NCBI GenBank assembly: GCA_028708055.1
Contig: JAQVZT010000187.1
Coordinates: 1 to 5,632 of the forward strand
Reading direction: 5' to 3'
DNA length: 5,632 bases
Source of the DNA: Methanothrix sp.
GTDB lineage: Archaea > Halobacteriota > Methanosarcinia > Methanotrichales > Methanotrichaceae
Positions 1 to 5,268 of this stretch are shown piece after piece. A program made the position numbers and the translations under genes. The notes beneath the pieces are model-generated. The model was not told the DNA's origin. It did no database searches and saw nothing but the letters and a program-made list of their open reading frames with translations. The stretch's first letter is position 1. Each line of letters opens with the position of its first letter.

Positions 1-197
1 TAGCTCGAGGAGAAGCCGGTCCGGAGAGCGATCTGGACATCCTCGTAGAAATGGAACCCGGAAAGAGCCTATTGGATCATGTGGCCCTAATGCATGACCT
101 CGAAGACCTCCTGCAGCGAAAGGTGGATGTTGTTAGCGAGAGAGCATTGCACTGGTATATTCGGGACAGGGTACTTGCCGAGGCTATTTCTCTCTGA
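1..197 (+). CDS. Minimal nucleotidyltransferase (MNT domain, antitoxin-type), 3' part only
   Basis: The reading frame enters from the left edge (first full codon at 3) and ends at TGA 195-197, showing the last 64 residues. The visible N-terminal part ARGEAGPESDLDILVE is the end of the nucleotidyltransferase signature GSxARG..SDxD. D10 and D12 of the visible part are the metal-binding pair and D42 in KVDVV is the expected third acidic residue. The C-terminal tail (LHWYIRDRVLAEAISL) is typical of small MNT proteins, whose normal length is about 95-110 aa, so roughly a third is missing. Family knowledge: MntA-type proteins pair with HEPN RNase toxins and neutralise them by AMPylation. No HEPN gene follows here, because the next gene is on the opposite strand only 15 bp away; a partner would have to lie upstream, outside the window. 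Substrate and partner are inference. Confidence 0.9.
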   Translation, partial: ARGEAGPESDLDILVEMEPGKSLLDHVALMHDLEDLLQRKVDVVSERALHWYIRDRVLAEAISL

Positions 198-212
198 AAG
201 CTGCAAGAATCT

Positions 213-518
213 TTAGCCTCTTCTCAGTATCCGCATGTTGTTGGCCAGTCGCTCCTTCTTTGCTGCCAAAAGTTCCTCCGTGCTAAAAGGACACTTGACA
301 AGATCGATGAAATCTTTGGTGTTGAGGCCAAGCTCTTTTGCCATAGCGTTTAGAAGTGGTGAGCCAATATCCTGATTCTTACCGTGACTCAGAAATGTGG
401 CAGCTTCTTTCTTTCCATCTACATAAAGGGTAAAATATCTGTGATCTGTTTGGCTGCGACGAAAGCCTTTCTTAATAAGTCCCGCCTCGATCTCATCCTG
501 GCTTAGAGATGTCGCCAT
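213..518 (-). CDS. HicA-like small protein, putative RNA-targeting toxin of a TA pair
   Basis: A 101-aa protein with a HicA-like layout: an N-terminal helix ending in LIKKGFRRS (15-22), a beta hairpin with DHRYFTLY (25-32) and VDGKKEAATFLSH (33-45), then a helix with SPLLNAMAKELGLN (53-66). His26 sits where HicA has its catalytic histidine; His45 is a second conserved-looking one. It carries a C-terminal extension of about 30 residues (IDLVKCPFSTEEL onward), which makes it longer than the usual 60-90 aa HicA. HicA proteins are dsRBD-fold mRNA interferases that act on translated mRNA in the cytoplasm. It is translationally coupled to the preceding 103-aa gene (TGATG, 1-nt overlap) and has its own ribosome binding site GGTGAG. 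The gene ends 15 bp from the convergent MNT gene. The assignment rests on motif order only; a non-toxic HicA-like protein is possible. Confidence 0.78.
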   Translation of the reverse strand: MATSLSQDEIEAGLIKKGFRRSQTDHRYFTLYVDGKKEAATFLSHGKNQDIGSPLLNAMAKELGLNTKDFIDLVKCPFSTEELLAAKKERLANNMRILRRG

Positions 519-829
519 CAGCTCACCGAAAACAACTCCAAGAGCAGTTCTCTCTGCATCTTGCCAGTCTCTCCCAGCTCATCCTCCGGACAGAGGACGT
601 ACTCATTCCAGAGGAAATCGATATATTCAAATAGCTTCAGCCGGGCTTCCAGGAAATCCTGTGAGCATCCTATGGCATCGATAGGTGTCAGACTGACTGA
701 CCAGAAGCCGTCATCGTAATCCACCTGAAGGTTTGTTACTCTGAGCGGAACGAATTTCCTGGCTCCCACCTCGAATTCTCGCAAAGGATGCCTTTCCAGG
801 AATTCTATCGTAACTGGTTCAGCTGCCAT
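518..829 (-). CDS. Small protein of unknown family, putative antitoxin partner of the HicA-like protein
   Basis: I do not recognise this 103-aa protein with certainty. It is acidic and has no signal peptide or membrane segment. Residues 26-50 look like three beta strands (FVPLRVTNL, VDYDDGFWSVSL) followed by IDAIGCSQDFLEARLKLFEYIDFLW (residues 50-74), which reads as a loop and a long amphipathic helix. A beta-beta-beta-alpha order with a GCS..F.EA element resembles the HicB partial RNase H-like fold, but the sequence is divergent. A second helix (GKMQRELLLELF) ends the protein, and no obvious DNA-binding domain is visible. It precedes the HicA-like gene with a 1-nt stop/start overlap, an antitoxin-first order. 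The ATG at 829 is the only sensible start; the best Shine-Dalgarno match (GGTGAG) lies 13-15 nt upstream, rather far. The antitoxin role is inferred from position. Confidence 0.7.
   Translation of the reverse strand: MAAEPVTIEFLERHPLREFEVGARKFVPLRVTNLQVDYDDGFWSVSLTPIDAIGCSQDFLEARLKLFEYIDFLWNEYVLCPEDELGETGKMQRELLLELFSVS
523..528 (-). promoter_or_regulatory. Ribosome binding site GGTGAG for the HicA-like gene
   Basis: On the minus strand GGTGAGCTGATG runs across the end of the 103-aa gene. GGTGAG matches the archaeal anti-Shine-Dalgarno sequence well and stands about 4 nt before the ATG at 518. Together with the TGATG overlap, it fixes this start and suggests that the second gene can be initiated efficiently and independently of the first. 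Confidence 0.65.
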
Positions 830-850
830 TATCTCTAAATTCCCTCACCC

Positions 851-857
851 AATATTT
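851..857 (-). promoter_or_regulatory. Possible TATA element for the two-gene TA-like cassette
   Basis: On the minus strand AAATATT lies 22-28 nt before the ATG at 829. Archaeal TATA boxes sit about 25 nt before the transcription start, so this would give a leaderless or nearly leaderless transcript. That would explain the poorly spaced Shine-Dalgarno sequence. The match to the TATA consensus is weak, and readthrough from rpiA is an equally good explanation. Confidence 0.25.
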
Positions 858-860
858 CAG

Positions 861-882
861 TTTTCCGCAACGAATGGGAAAA
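861..882. repeat. Inverted repeat TTTTCC/GGAAAA between rpiA and the TA-like cassette
   Basis: TTTTCC (861-866) and GGAAAA (877-882) are perfect 6-bp inverted arms around a 10-bp spacer. The repeat lies just upstream of the possible TATA element of the two-gene cassette, where a self-regulating antitoxin could bind. As RNA it would be a small hairpin, but no T-run follows, so a terminator is unlikely. A 6-bp repeat can also arise by chance. Confidence 0.35.
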
Positions 883-907
883 GGATTGCTAAACTTCGCT
901 CTCCCCT

Positions 908-1603
908 TCACCGCTTTCTCCTTATCCTCTCCACCCCGCCCGCTCTCGCCAGAAACAGCTCGTCAAGGTTATCGAATATGCCGTGCTCGACCACTCCGGG
1001 AATGGGGTCGATCCTTGCCGCCAGGCCCTTGGGGTCCTCGATCACCCCAAAGTCCGTATCCACCACGAAGTTGCCGTTATCGGTGACCACCGGCCCGTCC
1101 TTCCTAACGCCCTGTCGCAGCACCGGCTTTCCGCCCAGCTCCATCAGCCGCCGCTCCACCAGCCGCAGTGCGAAGGGCAGGACCTCCACCGGCACCGGCC
1201 AGGTGAGCTTTTTCACATACTTGCTCTCGTCGGCTACTATCACGAAGCGCTTTGCTGAGCAGGAGACCACCTTCTCCCGAGTGTGTGCCGCTCCCCCGCC
1301 CTTGATGACGAACAGGTCCCCGTCCACCTGGTCAGCTCCGTCGATGGCCAGATCGAGAATAGGATGCTGATTCAGAGCGGTTAGACTGATCCCTGATTCG
1401 ATGGCCAGGTTCTCGGCCTGAAAGGAGGTGGCAATTCCCAAGAAATCCAGCCCCTCCTCTTTCACTCTTTCGCCCAGCCGCTTGATGGTCCAGGCTACGG
1501 TGGAGCCCGTGCCCAGGCCCACGACCATGCCGCTCTTCACCAACTCCGCAGCCGCAGCGCCCGCCGCTCTCTTGGCATCCGTATTGGCAGAAGTGTCTTT
1601 CAT
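908..1603 (-). CDS. rpiA: Ribose-5-phosphate isomerase A
   Basis: RpiA interconverts ribose 5-phosphate and ribulose 5-phosphate in the cytoplasm. In methanogens this supplies ribose for nucleotides, with ribulose 5-phosphate coming from the reverse ribulose monophosphate route. The 231 aa are a normal full length. Visible motifs, in order, are GLGTGSTV (29-36, phosphate loop), LAIDGADQVD (85-94) with D88 and D91, KGGGAAHTREK (101-111) with K101 and E110, GNFVVDTDFG (177-186) and IPGVVEHGIF (201-210). The offsets of D88, D91, K101 and E110 equal those of E. coli D81, D84, K94 and the catalytic base E103, shifted by seven. The usual KGGGGA loop reads KGGGAA here, a mild change. A purine-rich ribosome binding site (GGGAG, 5 nt before ATG) supports the start. 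The gene follows sepS after 23 nt and is probably cotranscribed with it. Confidence 0.98.
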   Translation of the reverse strand: MKDTSANTDAKRAAGAAAAELVKSGMVVGLGTGSTVAWTIKRLGERVKEEGLDFLGIATSFQAENLAIESGISLTALNQHPILDLAIDGADQVDGDLFVIKGGGAAHTREKVVSCSAKRFVIVADESKYVKKLTWPVPVEVLPFALRLVERRLMELGGKPVLRQGVRKDGPVVTDNGNFVVDTDFGVIEDPKGLAARIDPIPGVVEHGIFDNLDELFLARAGGVERIRRKR

Positions 1604-1626
1604 TGCTGCTCCCTCTCCCTTTGTCT

Positions 1627-3240
1627 TTAACCTACGATCTCGCTTTTAACCGTGGTGAAGACCGGCCCGCGCAGGTCCATCTTGTGCTTGTAGCTGGTGA
1701 TGTACCTCTCCAGCGCAGGATGGATATTGATGTTGATATCTCCCGGGCTTCTCACTATCCTGGCGCGCGTCTCCGATCCATTGCCGGCCATGGTCGCCAC
1801 CTCGGTCTCGTAAGCAGCCAGAGCGGCAAAGGCATCGATGTACTTGATTCCCGTGGTCACGCCCTCATTAAACGCCTCCTCCCAGCGGGAGGTGCGGGGA
1901 ATGCCCATGATGTTCTGCTTGTAAACCACGACCTCGTTTTGGGCAGCCGGGCCGCACAGCTTGGTATTCTCCTCAGGCTCAACCACCAATACCCTGACCT
2001 TCCGCCCGAAGAGCTCGCCCTCCCAGGCAACAAATTCACAGGGAGAAGCAGTCTCGCCGTGTTCAGTTGAAATGGCGACAACCGCCTCGGCTATGGCCTG
2101 TCCGGCAGGCGAGCTGGGCAGCTTCTCGACGGAGATCATCTGCGCCATCTCCCGCGCCGTCAGATTCCAGCCGGTCTGGAATTGCGGATAGGAGAGGGCC
2201 CGCATATCCTGAGAGTTATGCAGAATCATAGCCAGCCTCTCTACTCCGAGCCCCAGGTTCATCACAGGATAGGGAATGTCGTACTGGGAGAGAGCCGTGG
2301 GCGAGTAGATGCCGAAGGTTGCCACCTCCACCCATCCGCTGGTGTACTTCGTAGCCGATCCTACCAGACCGGGATGATAGGCATAGACCTCGATCTGCGT
2401 TCCCGGGGTGTAGTACTTGCTCCTCTTGTCGTCCGGCCGGAACTGAAACTTCTCAAAGCCAAACTGGCTGAGCAGTCCGTCGGCAACGGCTTTCCCATCC
2501 TCGACGCTCACCTCTTCGCCCATGATCACGCAGCTTGCCGAATAGTAGCTCATCAGCCTTGCCGCATCCTCAGCCTGCTCCCGCCGGAAACAGCGGTCCA
2601 CAGAGAAGAGTTTGAGTGGCAGCTTGGAGCGATGATGGAGATTGGAGAGCGACAGGAACCAGCCGGAGGTCATGTGGCTTCTCAGGGTGCGTGATGTGGC
2701 CTCGGCCTTCAGCTCCCGGAACTCAGGAAAGACCTTCTCCAGGATCACTGAGACGAGGGCATCATGCGCTCCCAGGGCGGCAGCGATCTCAGAAACCAGG
2801 TCGTCGCCTTCCACCTTGCCCTTCTTGTACCCGTGCAGGATCTGGCGCAGGGCCTCTGCCTCCTCTCCTGTGATCTCCCTGCCCAGGAGGGCGTTAACCT
2901 GAGCGATCCTCTCATCCGACATGCCGATGTCAGGCCGCGGCAGGCCCGCCAGGTAAAAACAGCGATCCAGCACAGCCAGAGCCTCAGAGCCGAACTGGCG
3001 GTAAACATCCGATGCATCGACCATCACCGGGTTCATGGCCTCGGTGAAGCCCAGGCGAATGTAAGCCTCTCGAAGCTTCTGAACGGTATCGAAAATGGGG
3101 TGCACTGTTCCAAAAGAATAGCTATTTCTGGGATATCTCTCGTTCAGGGAGGGCTTTCCGAGATACTCCCTGCCCTGCTGCCAGGCCTTATCGAAATCCT
3201 CTTTGGCAGCCTCTTTAATGATGCTGGGATCAAACTTCAT
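1627..3240 (-). CDS. sepS: O-phosphoseryl-tRNA(Cys) synthetase (SepRS)
   Basis: SepRS charges tRNA-Cys with O-phosphoserine; Sep-tRNA:Cys-tRNA synthase (SepCysS) then converts this to Cys-tRNA. It replaces or supplements CysRS in methanogens and is also their route to cysteine. The 537 aa are the family's normal length. It is a class II synthetase: a motif 1 region near HPIF..VQKLREAY (47-60) and MNPVMVDASDVY (69-80), motif 2 at FSVDRCFRRE (212-221), and motif 3 at GLGVERLAMI (330-339) with Arg335. SHMTSGWF (188-195) and the serines of MSYYSAS (230-236) match the phosphoserine pocket. Residues about 105-165 are the helical insertion and about 365-537 the C-terminal anticodon-binding part. GGAG lies 9 nt before the ATG. 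SepCysS and the accessory SepCysE are not in the window. The upstream spacer is a 12-mer repeat array that may hold its promoter; rpiA follows. Confidence 0.98.
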   Translation of the reverse strand: MKFDPSIIKEAAKEDFDKAWQQGREYLGKPSLNERYPRNSYSFGTVHPIFDTVQKLREAYIRLGFTEAMNPVMVDASDVYRQFGSEALAVLDRCFYLAGLPRPDIGMSDERIAQVNALLGREITGEEAEALRQILHGYKKGKVEGDDLVSEIAAALGAHDALVSVILEKVFPEFRELKAEATSRTLRSHMTSGWFLSLSNLHHRSKLPLKLFSVDRCFRREQAEDAARLMSYYSASCVIMGEEVSVEDGKAVADGLLSQFGFEKFQFRPDDKRSKYYTPGTQIEVYAYHPGLVGSATKYTSGWVEVATFGIYSPTALSQYDIPYPVMNLGLGVERLAMILHNSQDMRALSYPQFQTGWNLTAREMAQMISVEKLPSSPAGQAIAEAVVAISTEHGETASPCEFVAWEGELFGRKVRVLVVEPEENTKLCGPAAQNEVVVYKQNIMGIPRTSRWEEAFNEGVTTGIKYIDAFAALAAYETEVATMAGNGSETRARIVRSPGDININIHPALERYITSYKHKMDLRGPVFTTVKSEIVG

Positions 3241-3291
3241 GCTTTCTAGCTCCAGGAATTCAGTCTTTTCTGATGATGTGCGACCAAATGT

Positions 3292-3410
3292 GTCATTTTA
3301 TTTGCGATTTTATGTGTGATTCTATCTGCGATTCTTAGTGATTTTATGCCAGTATTTTTATGGGTAATCTATGCCAAATATTTTATGGGTAATATTATGG
3401 GTGATTAGTG
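3292..3410. repeat. Degenerate 12-nt tandem repeat array (ATTTTATG core)
   Basis: The whole spacer between the translin-family gene and sepS is repetitive. Plus-strand units include GTCATTTTATTT (3292), GCGATTTTATGT (3304), GTGATTCTATCT (3316), GCGATTCTTA (3328) and GTGATTTTATGCC (3338). Core-like elements then recur at 3354, 3367, 3380, 3392 and 3404. Core starts are spaced 12, 12, 12, 10, 13, 13, 13, 12 and 12 nt. Within the array, 3345-3369 and 3370-3394 are a 25-nt direct duplication with 20 of 25 identical. The array ends on the stop codon (3405-3407) of the upstream gene. Units are contiguous with no spacers, so it is not CRISPR. There is no T-run on the minus strand to serve as a terminator. 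A function is not evident. Confidence 0.85.
3294..3304 (-). promoter_or_regulatory. Candidate TATA element for the sepS-rpiA operon
   Basis: On the minus strand CAAATAAAATG is centred about 59 nt before the sepS ATG. With the usual 25-nt spacing, transcription would begin near 3273 and leave a leader of about 33 nt that includes the GGAG site. It is the repeat unit nearest to sepS in the array, and several further units are similarly TATA-like, so the choice of unit is a guess. Confidence 0.3.
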
Positions 3411-4055
3411 TTTGCCTTTTTCAGAATGCTCATTGCAGCTGTTGAGCGCTTTCTGCATCTTGGCCAGCTCCAGAGCATTTGTGAGGTCTCCGCGCGTCCT
3501 TTCCAGCATGCTTCTCGCGAGGTCGCTCTTGCGGCGCAGTCCGCGGGTTATGGCATCCGGATAATCGAAGAGCATGAGCAGGTAATAAATCTCCTCGATC
3601 ACTTCCAGGAAATACTCCCCTTCCTCAGCTCTTCCGGCACGAATGAGATCCAGAATGTAGCGACGCAGTTCTCCGGTGACATCTCCGAGACCTGCCAGAT
3701 AGTTGACGCTGTCAACTCCAACCTCATCCGGAGTCAGGATCTGGCGGCGGGTGGTTATGGAATAGACACACCTGGCTTCCGCGTACTCCTGCTCTGCTCC
3801 GTCCACAAATCCGGCGTAGCGCACATCCTGGTGATCCTTCAGCACTACCCGAATTCGTTCCAGGTCCGTGGCCGCTTCGCTCAGGATCTTTTCCGCCTGG
3901 TCCAGCTCATTCCTGTGAACCGACCGGATAGAGGACGAGCAGAGGCGAACGACTTTGCGAGAGAGACGATAAGCCTCTTCCCGGGCGCGGTCTTTGCTCT
4001 CAAAACCCTCCAGCATGCTCTTGGACAGATTATCGAAGATCGTCATGGTCGTCAC
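3405..4055 (-). CDS. Translin/Trax-family RNA-binding protein or nuclease (archaeal C3PO-like)
   Basis: This all-helical 216-aa protein has clear translin-family marks: SRKVVRLCSSSIRSVHRNE (32-50), GFVDGAEQEYAEA (82-94), NYLAGLGDVTGELRR (118-132), EEIYYLLMLFDYPDA (154-168) and RRKSDLARSMLERTRGDLT (174-192). The acidic cluster E88/E90/E93, together with acidic residues near 125-129, corresponds to the region holding the Trax catalytic acids. Family knowledge: eukaryotic translin-Trax (C3PO) is an octameric endoribonuclease, and the Archaeoglobus Trax-like homologue also assembles into an octameric barrel with nuclease activity. Older annotations sometimes mislabel this family as haloacid dehalogenase. 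The longest frame begins with GTG at 4055, but an ATG three codons in (4046) has GTGA 5 nt upstream and may be the real start (213 aa). It is the last gene of the prf1 operon and directly precedes the 12-mer array. The archaeal RNA substrate is unknown. Confidence 0.94.
   Translation of the reverse strand: MTTMTIFDNLSKSMLEGFESKDRAREEAYRLSRKVVRLCSSSIRSVHRNELDQAEKILSEAATDLERIRVVLKDHQDVRYAGFVDGAEQEYAEARCVYSITTRRQILTPDEVGVDSVNYLAGLGDVTGELRRYILDLIRAGRAEEGEYFLEVIEEIYYLLMLFDYPDAITRGLRRKSDLARSMLERTRGDLTNALELAKMQKALNSCNEHSEKGKH
4052..4055 (-). promoter_or_regulatory. GTGA: start codon or Shine-Dalgarno of the translin-family gene
   Basis: On the minus strand the upstream stop and the start region read TAATAGTGACGACCATG. 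GTG at 4055 opens the longest frame but has no Shine-Dalgarno sequence within reach. GTGA matches part of the archaeal Shine-Dalgarno sequence and lies 5 nt before the in-frame ATG at 4046. I favour the ATG; N-terminal proteomics or homologue alignment would decide. Confidence 0.5.
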
Positions 4056-4057
4056 TA

Positions 4058-4825
4058 TTAGAGGTTCATCAACTTCTTCAGGCGATTTACCGATCTCTGC
4101 CCCTCTTCCAGGGAGCGGGACTCTGTGACAATGCGGCCTTTATAGCCATTGAAAGCAGCGATGACCTTCTTCCAGGGCACAGTGCCGTTTCCTACCGGCA
4201 GGTGTTCGTCCCTCTCTCCATGATTGTCATGCACATGAGTATGAATCATCCTGTCAGTGAGCTTCAGGAAGCTCTCCACATTTCCGTTGGTATTGGCGTG
4301 TCCCACATCAAAGATGAAGCCCACGTTCTCCCGTTCCACCGTCTCTATTATCCCCATGATCTCCTCAGGACGCCGTCCTAAAATGGCAGGCATGTTCACC
4401 ATGTTCTCCACGGCAATTTTCATGTCCAGATTGCTGGCATGATCGCAGACCTGCTGAATTCCCAGAATGCTCTGCGACCAGGCGGAATCCGGCAATTGCA
4501 TTCCGAGCGGCGAAAAGTGGCCGGGATGAAGCACCGCCAGGCGGGCAAAATCGCTTGCCAGGTCCAGGCACTCTTTCATCTGCCGTACCGTCTCCTCCCA
4601 GATGGGCTGGTTCACGGAAGCTAGATTCAGGTCTGAGTAAGGCAGATGGATGGTGATAAAAAGGTCTGTTGTCTCTACGATCTGTTTTGCCTCGGCCAGG
4701 TTCTCTCGGGTCAGCTTCTGCTTGCCCTCGTTAACGATCTCCCAGCCGCTGTATCCCAGATCTTTGAGCTGGTAGGCCCAGTCAAAGGGCCTGTCCACCA
4801 GTTTGCTGGAGGAAAAGCTAAACAT
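4058..4825 (-). CDS. TIM-barrel protein of the AP endonuclease 2 superfamily, endonuclease IV-like
   Basis: This 255-aa protein belongs to the xylose isomerase-like/AP endonuclease family 2 fold. Segments line up with E. coli endonuclease IV: HLPYSDLNLAS (60-70), LHPGHF (99-104), VENMVNMPAILG (139-150), FDVGHANTNG (172-181), HTHVHD (195-200), DEHLPVGNG (206-214) and TES (234-236). The nine trinuclear-zinc ligands have counterparts at H60, H100, E140, D173, H176, H197, D206, H208 and E235. Tyr63 matches the abasic-site residue Tyr72. EndoIV proteins are usually about 280 aa, so this is compact. By family it could be an abasic-site endonuclease, or one of the many sugar-phosphate isomerase/epimerase relatives that keep only part of this site. 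The ATG at 4825 lies 8 nt inside the end of the UPF0201 gene, with AAGGAG just before it. The fold is sure; the reaction is not. Confidence 0.88.
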   Translation of the reverse strand: MFSFSSSKLVDRPFDWAYQLKDLGYSGWEIVNEGKQKLTRENLAEAKQIVETTDLFITIHLPYSDLNLASVNQPIWEETVRQMKECLDLASDFARLAVLHPGHFSPLGMQLPDSAWSQSILGIQQVCDHASNLDMKIAVENMVNMPAILGRRPEEIMGIIETVERENVGFIFDVGHANTNGNVESFLKLTDRMIHTHVHDNHGERDEHLPVGNGTVPWKKVIAAFNGYKGRIVTESRSLEEGQRSVNRLKKLMNL

Positions 4826-5261
4826 CTTCTCCTTCCTGATTGGCTTTCTGGATCCCGTTCAGTTCGACTTCTCTGATGGGCATGCCGTTTTCGGTCTCAG
4901 GAGCAAGCCAGTCGATAACGCCTTTGCCACCGGAAATCTGCACGTGCAGCGATCCCAGAGCCTCCTCTTCCGGTGGAAAGCTCACAACACCCATGAGCGC
5001 CGCCTGCTTGCTGATCTGAAATGATGTAGTACTGCCTGCCACTCCCTTCAGTAATATCTTTCTTGCTGTGTCAAGAATCCTCTGCTCCCTCAGGAGTTTA
5101 TGGAGGGTCTTCAGGCTCTCCGGGCCGTTGTAGGCCTCGATTCTGTCGGCGCGAATGTCCATGATCAGGCCGGGAAAGATGTTCTCAATGGCTGATACGA
5201 CCTTTTCTACCCGCTCCGTAGGTCGAACCGCTGAGCAAATGGCAACCTCGATCGTTCTCAT
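4818..5261 (-). CDS. UPF0201 family protein (putative RNA-binding fold)
   Basis: The 147-aa protein matches the archaea-specific UPF0201 family (PF01877-type): an N-terminal strand ending in SAVRPTERVEKVVSAIENIFPG (10-31), then SLKTLHKLLREQRILDTARKILL (49-71), FQISKQAALMGVVSF (81-95), LGSLHVQISGGKGVIDWLAP (101-120) and a conserved ETENGMPI tail. Length is normal for the family. Solved structures of homologues show a fold reminiscent of RNA-binding or ribosomal protein folds, but no biochemical function is established. The ATG at 5261 is fixed by the conserved N-terminus; its AGGAG site overlaps the aRF1 stop codon. The gene lies 5 nt after prf1 and overlaps the next gene by 8 nt, so translational coupling is likely. 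Its operon partners favour a role near translation or RNA handling (inference). Confidence 0.93.
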   Translation of the reverse strand: MRTIEVAICSAVRPTERVEKVVSAIENIFPGLIMDIRADRIEAYNGPESLKTLHKLLREQRILDTARKILLKGVAGSTTSFQISKQAALMGVVSFPPEEEALGSLHVQISGGKGVIDWLAPETENGMPIREVELNGIQKANQEGEDV

Positions 5262-5263
5262 CG

Positions 5264-5268
5264 CTCCT
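5264..5268 (-). promoter_or_regulatory. AGGAG site fused to the prf1 stop codon
   Basis: On the minus strand CTAGGAGCGATGA contains the prf1 stop TAG, the Shine-Dalgarno AGGAG sharing its AG, and the UPF0201 ATG only 2 nt further on. Terminating ribosomes therefore sit directly on the next initiation site. In the prf1 frame a second stop, TGA, follows two codons later. Confidence 0.7.

Noticed and set aside
198..212. Bidirectional terminator between the convergent genes
   Set aside because: The 15-bp gap has no T-run and no clear inverted repeat on either strand.
874..1370. Plus-strand open frames opposite rpiA
   Set aside because: They are low-complexity, proline/serine/arginine-rich translations of the complement of a G+C-rich gene; rpiA accounts for the region.
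1603..3249. Long plus-strand open frames (155, 170 and 161 aa) opposite sepS
   Set aside because: They lie opposite a fully conserved SepRS with all class II motifs, have no recognisable family and no convincing ribosome binding sites.
3355..3362. T-run terminator in the spacer
   Set aside because: The T-runs are on the plus strand. Both flanking genes are read on the minus strand, where the sequence is A-rich, so it would not end their transcripts.
3292..3410. CRISPR array
   Set aside because: Units are only 12 nt, degenerate and contiguous with no unique spacers, and no cas gene is nearby.
3408..4061. 217-aa plus-strand open frame lying almost exactly opposite the translin-family gene
   Set aside because: The minus-strand frame carries strong translin motifs throughout. 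The plus frame has no recognisable domain and reflects lack of stops opposite a coding strand.
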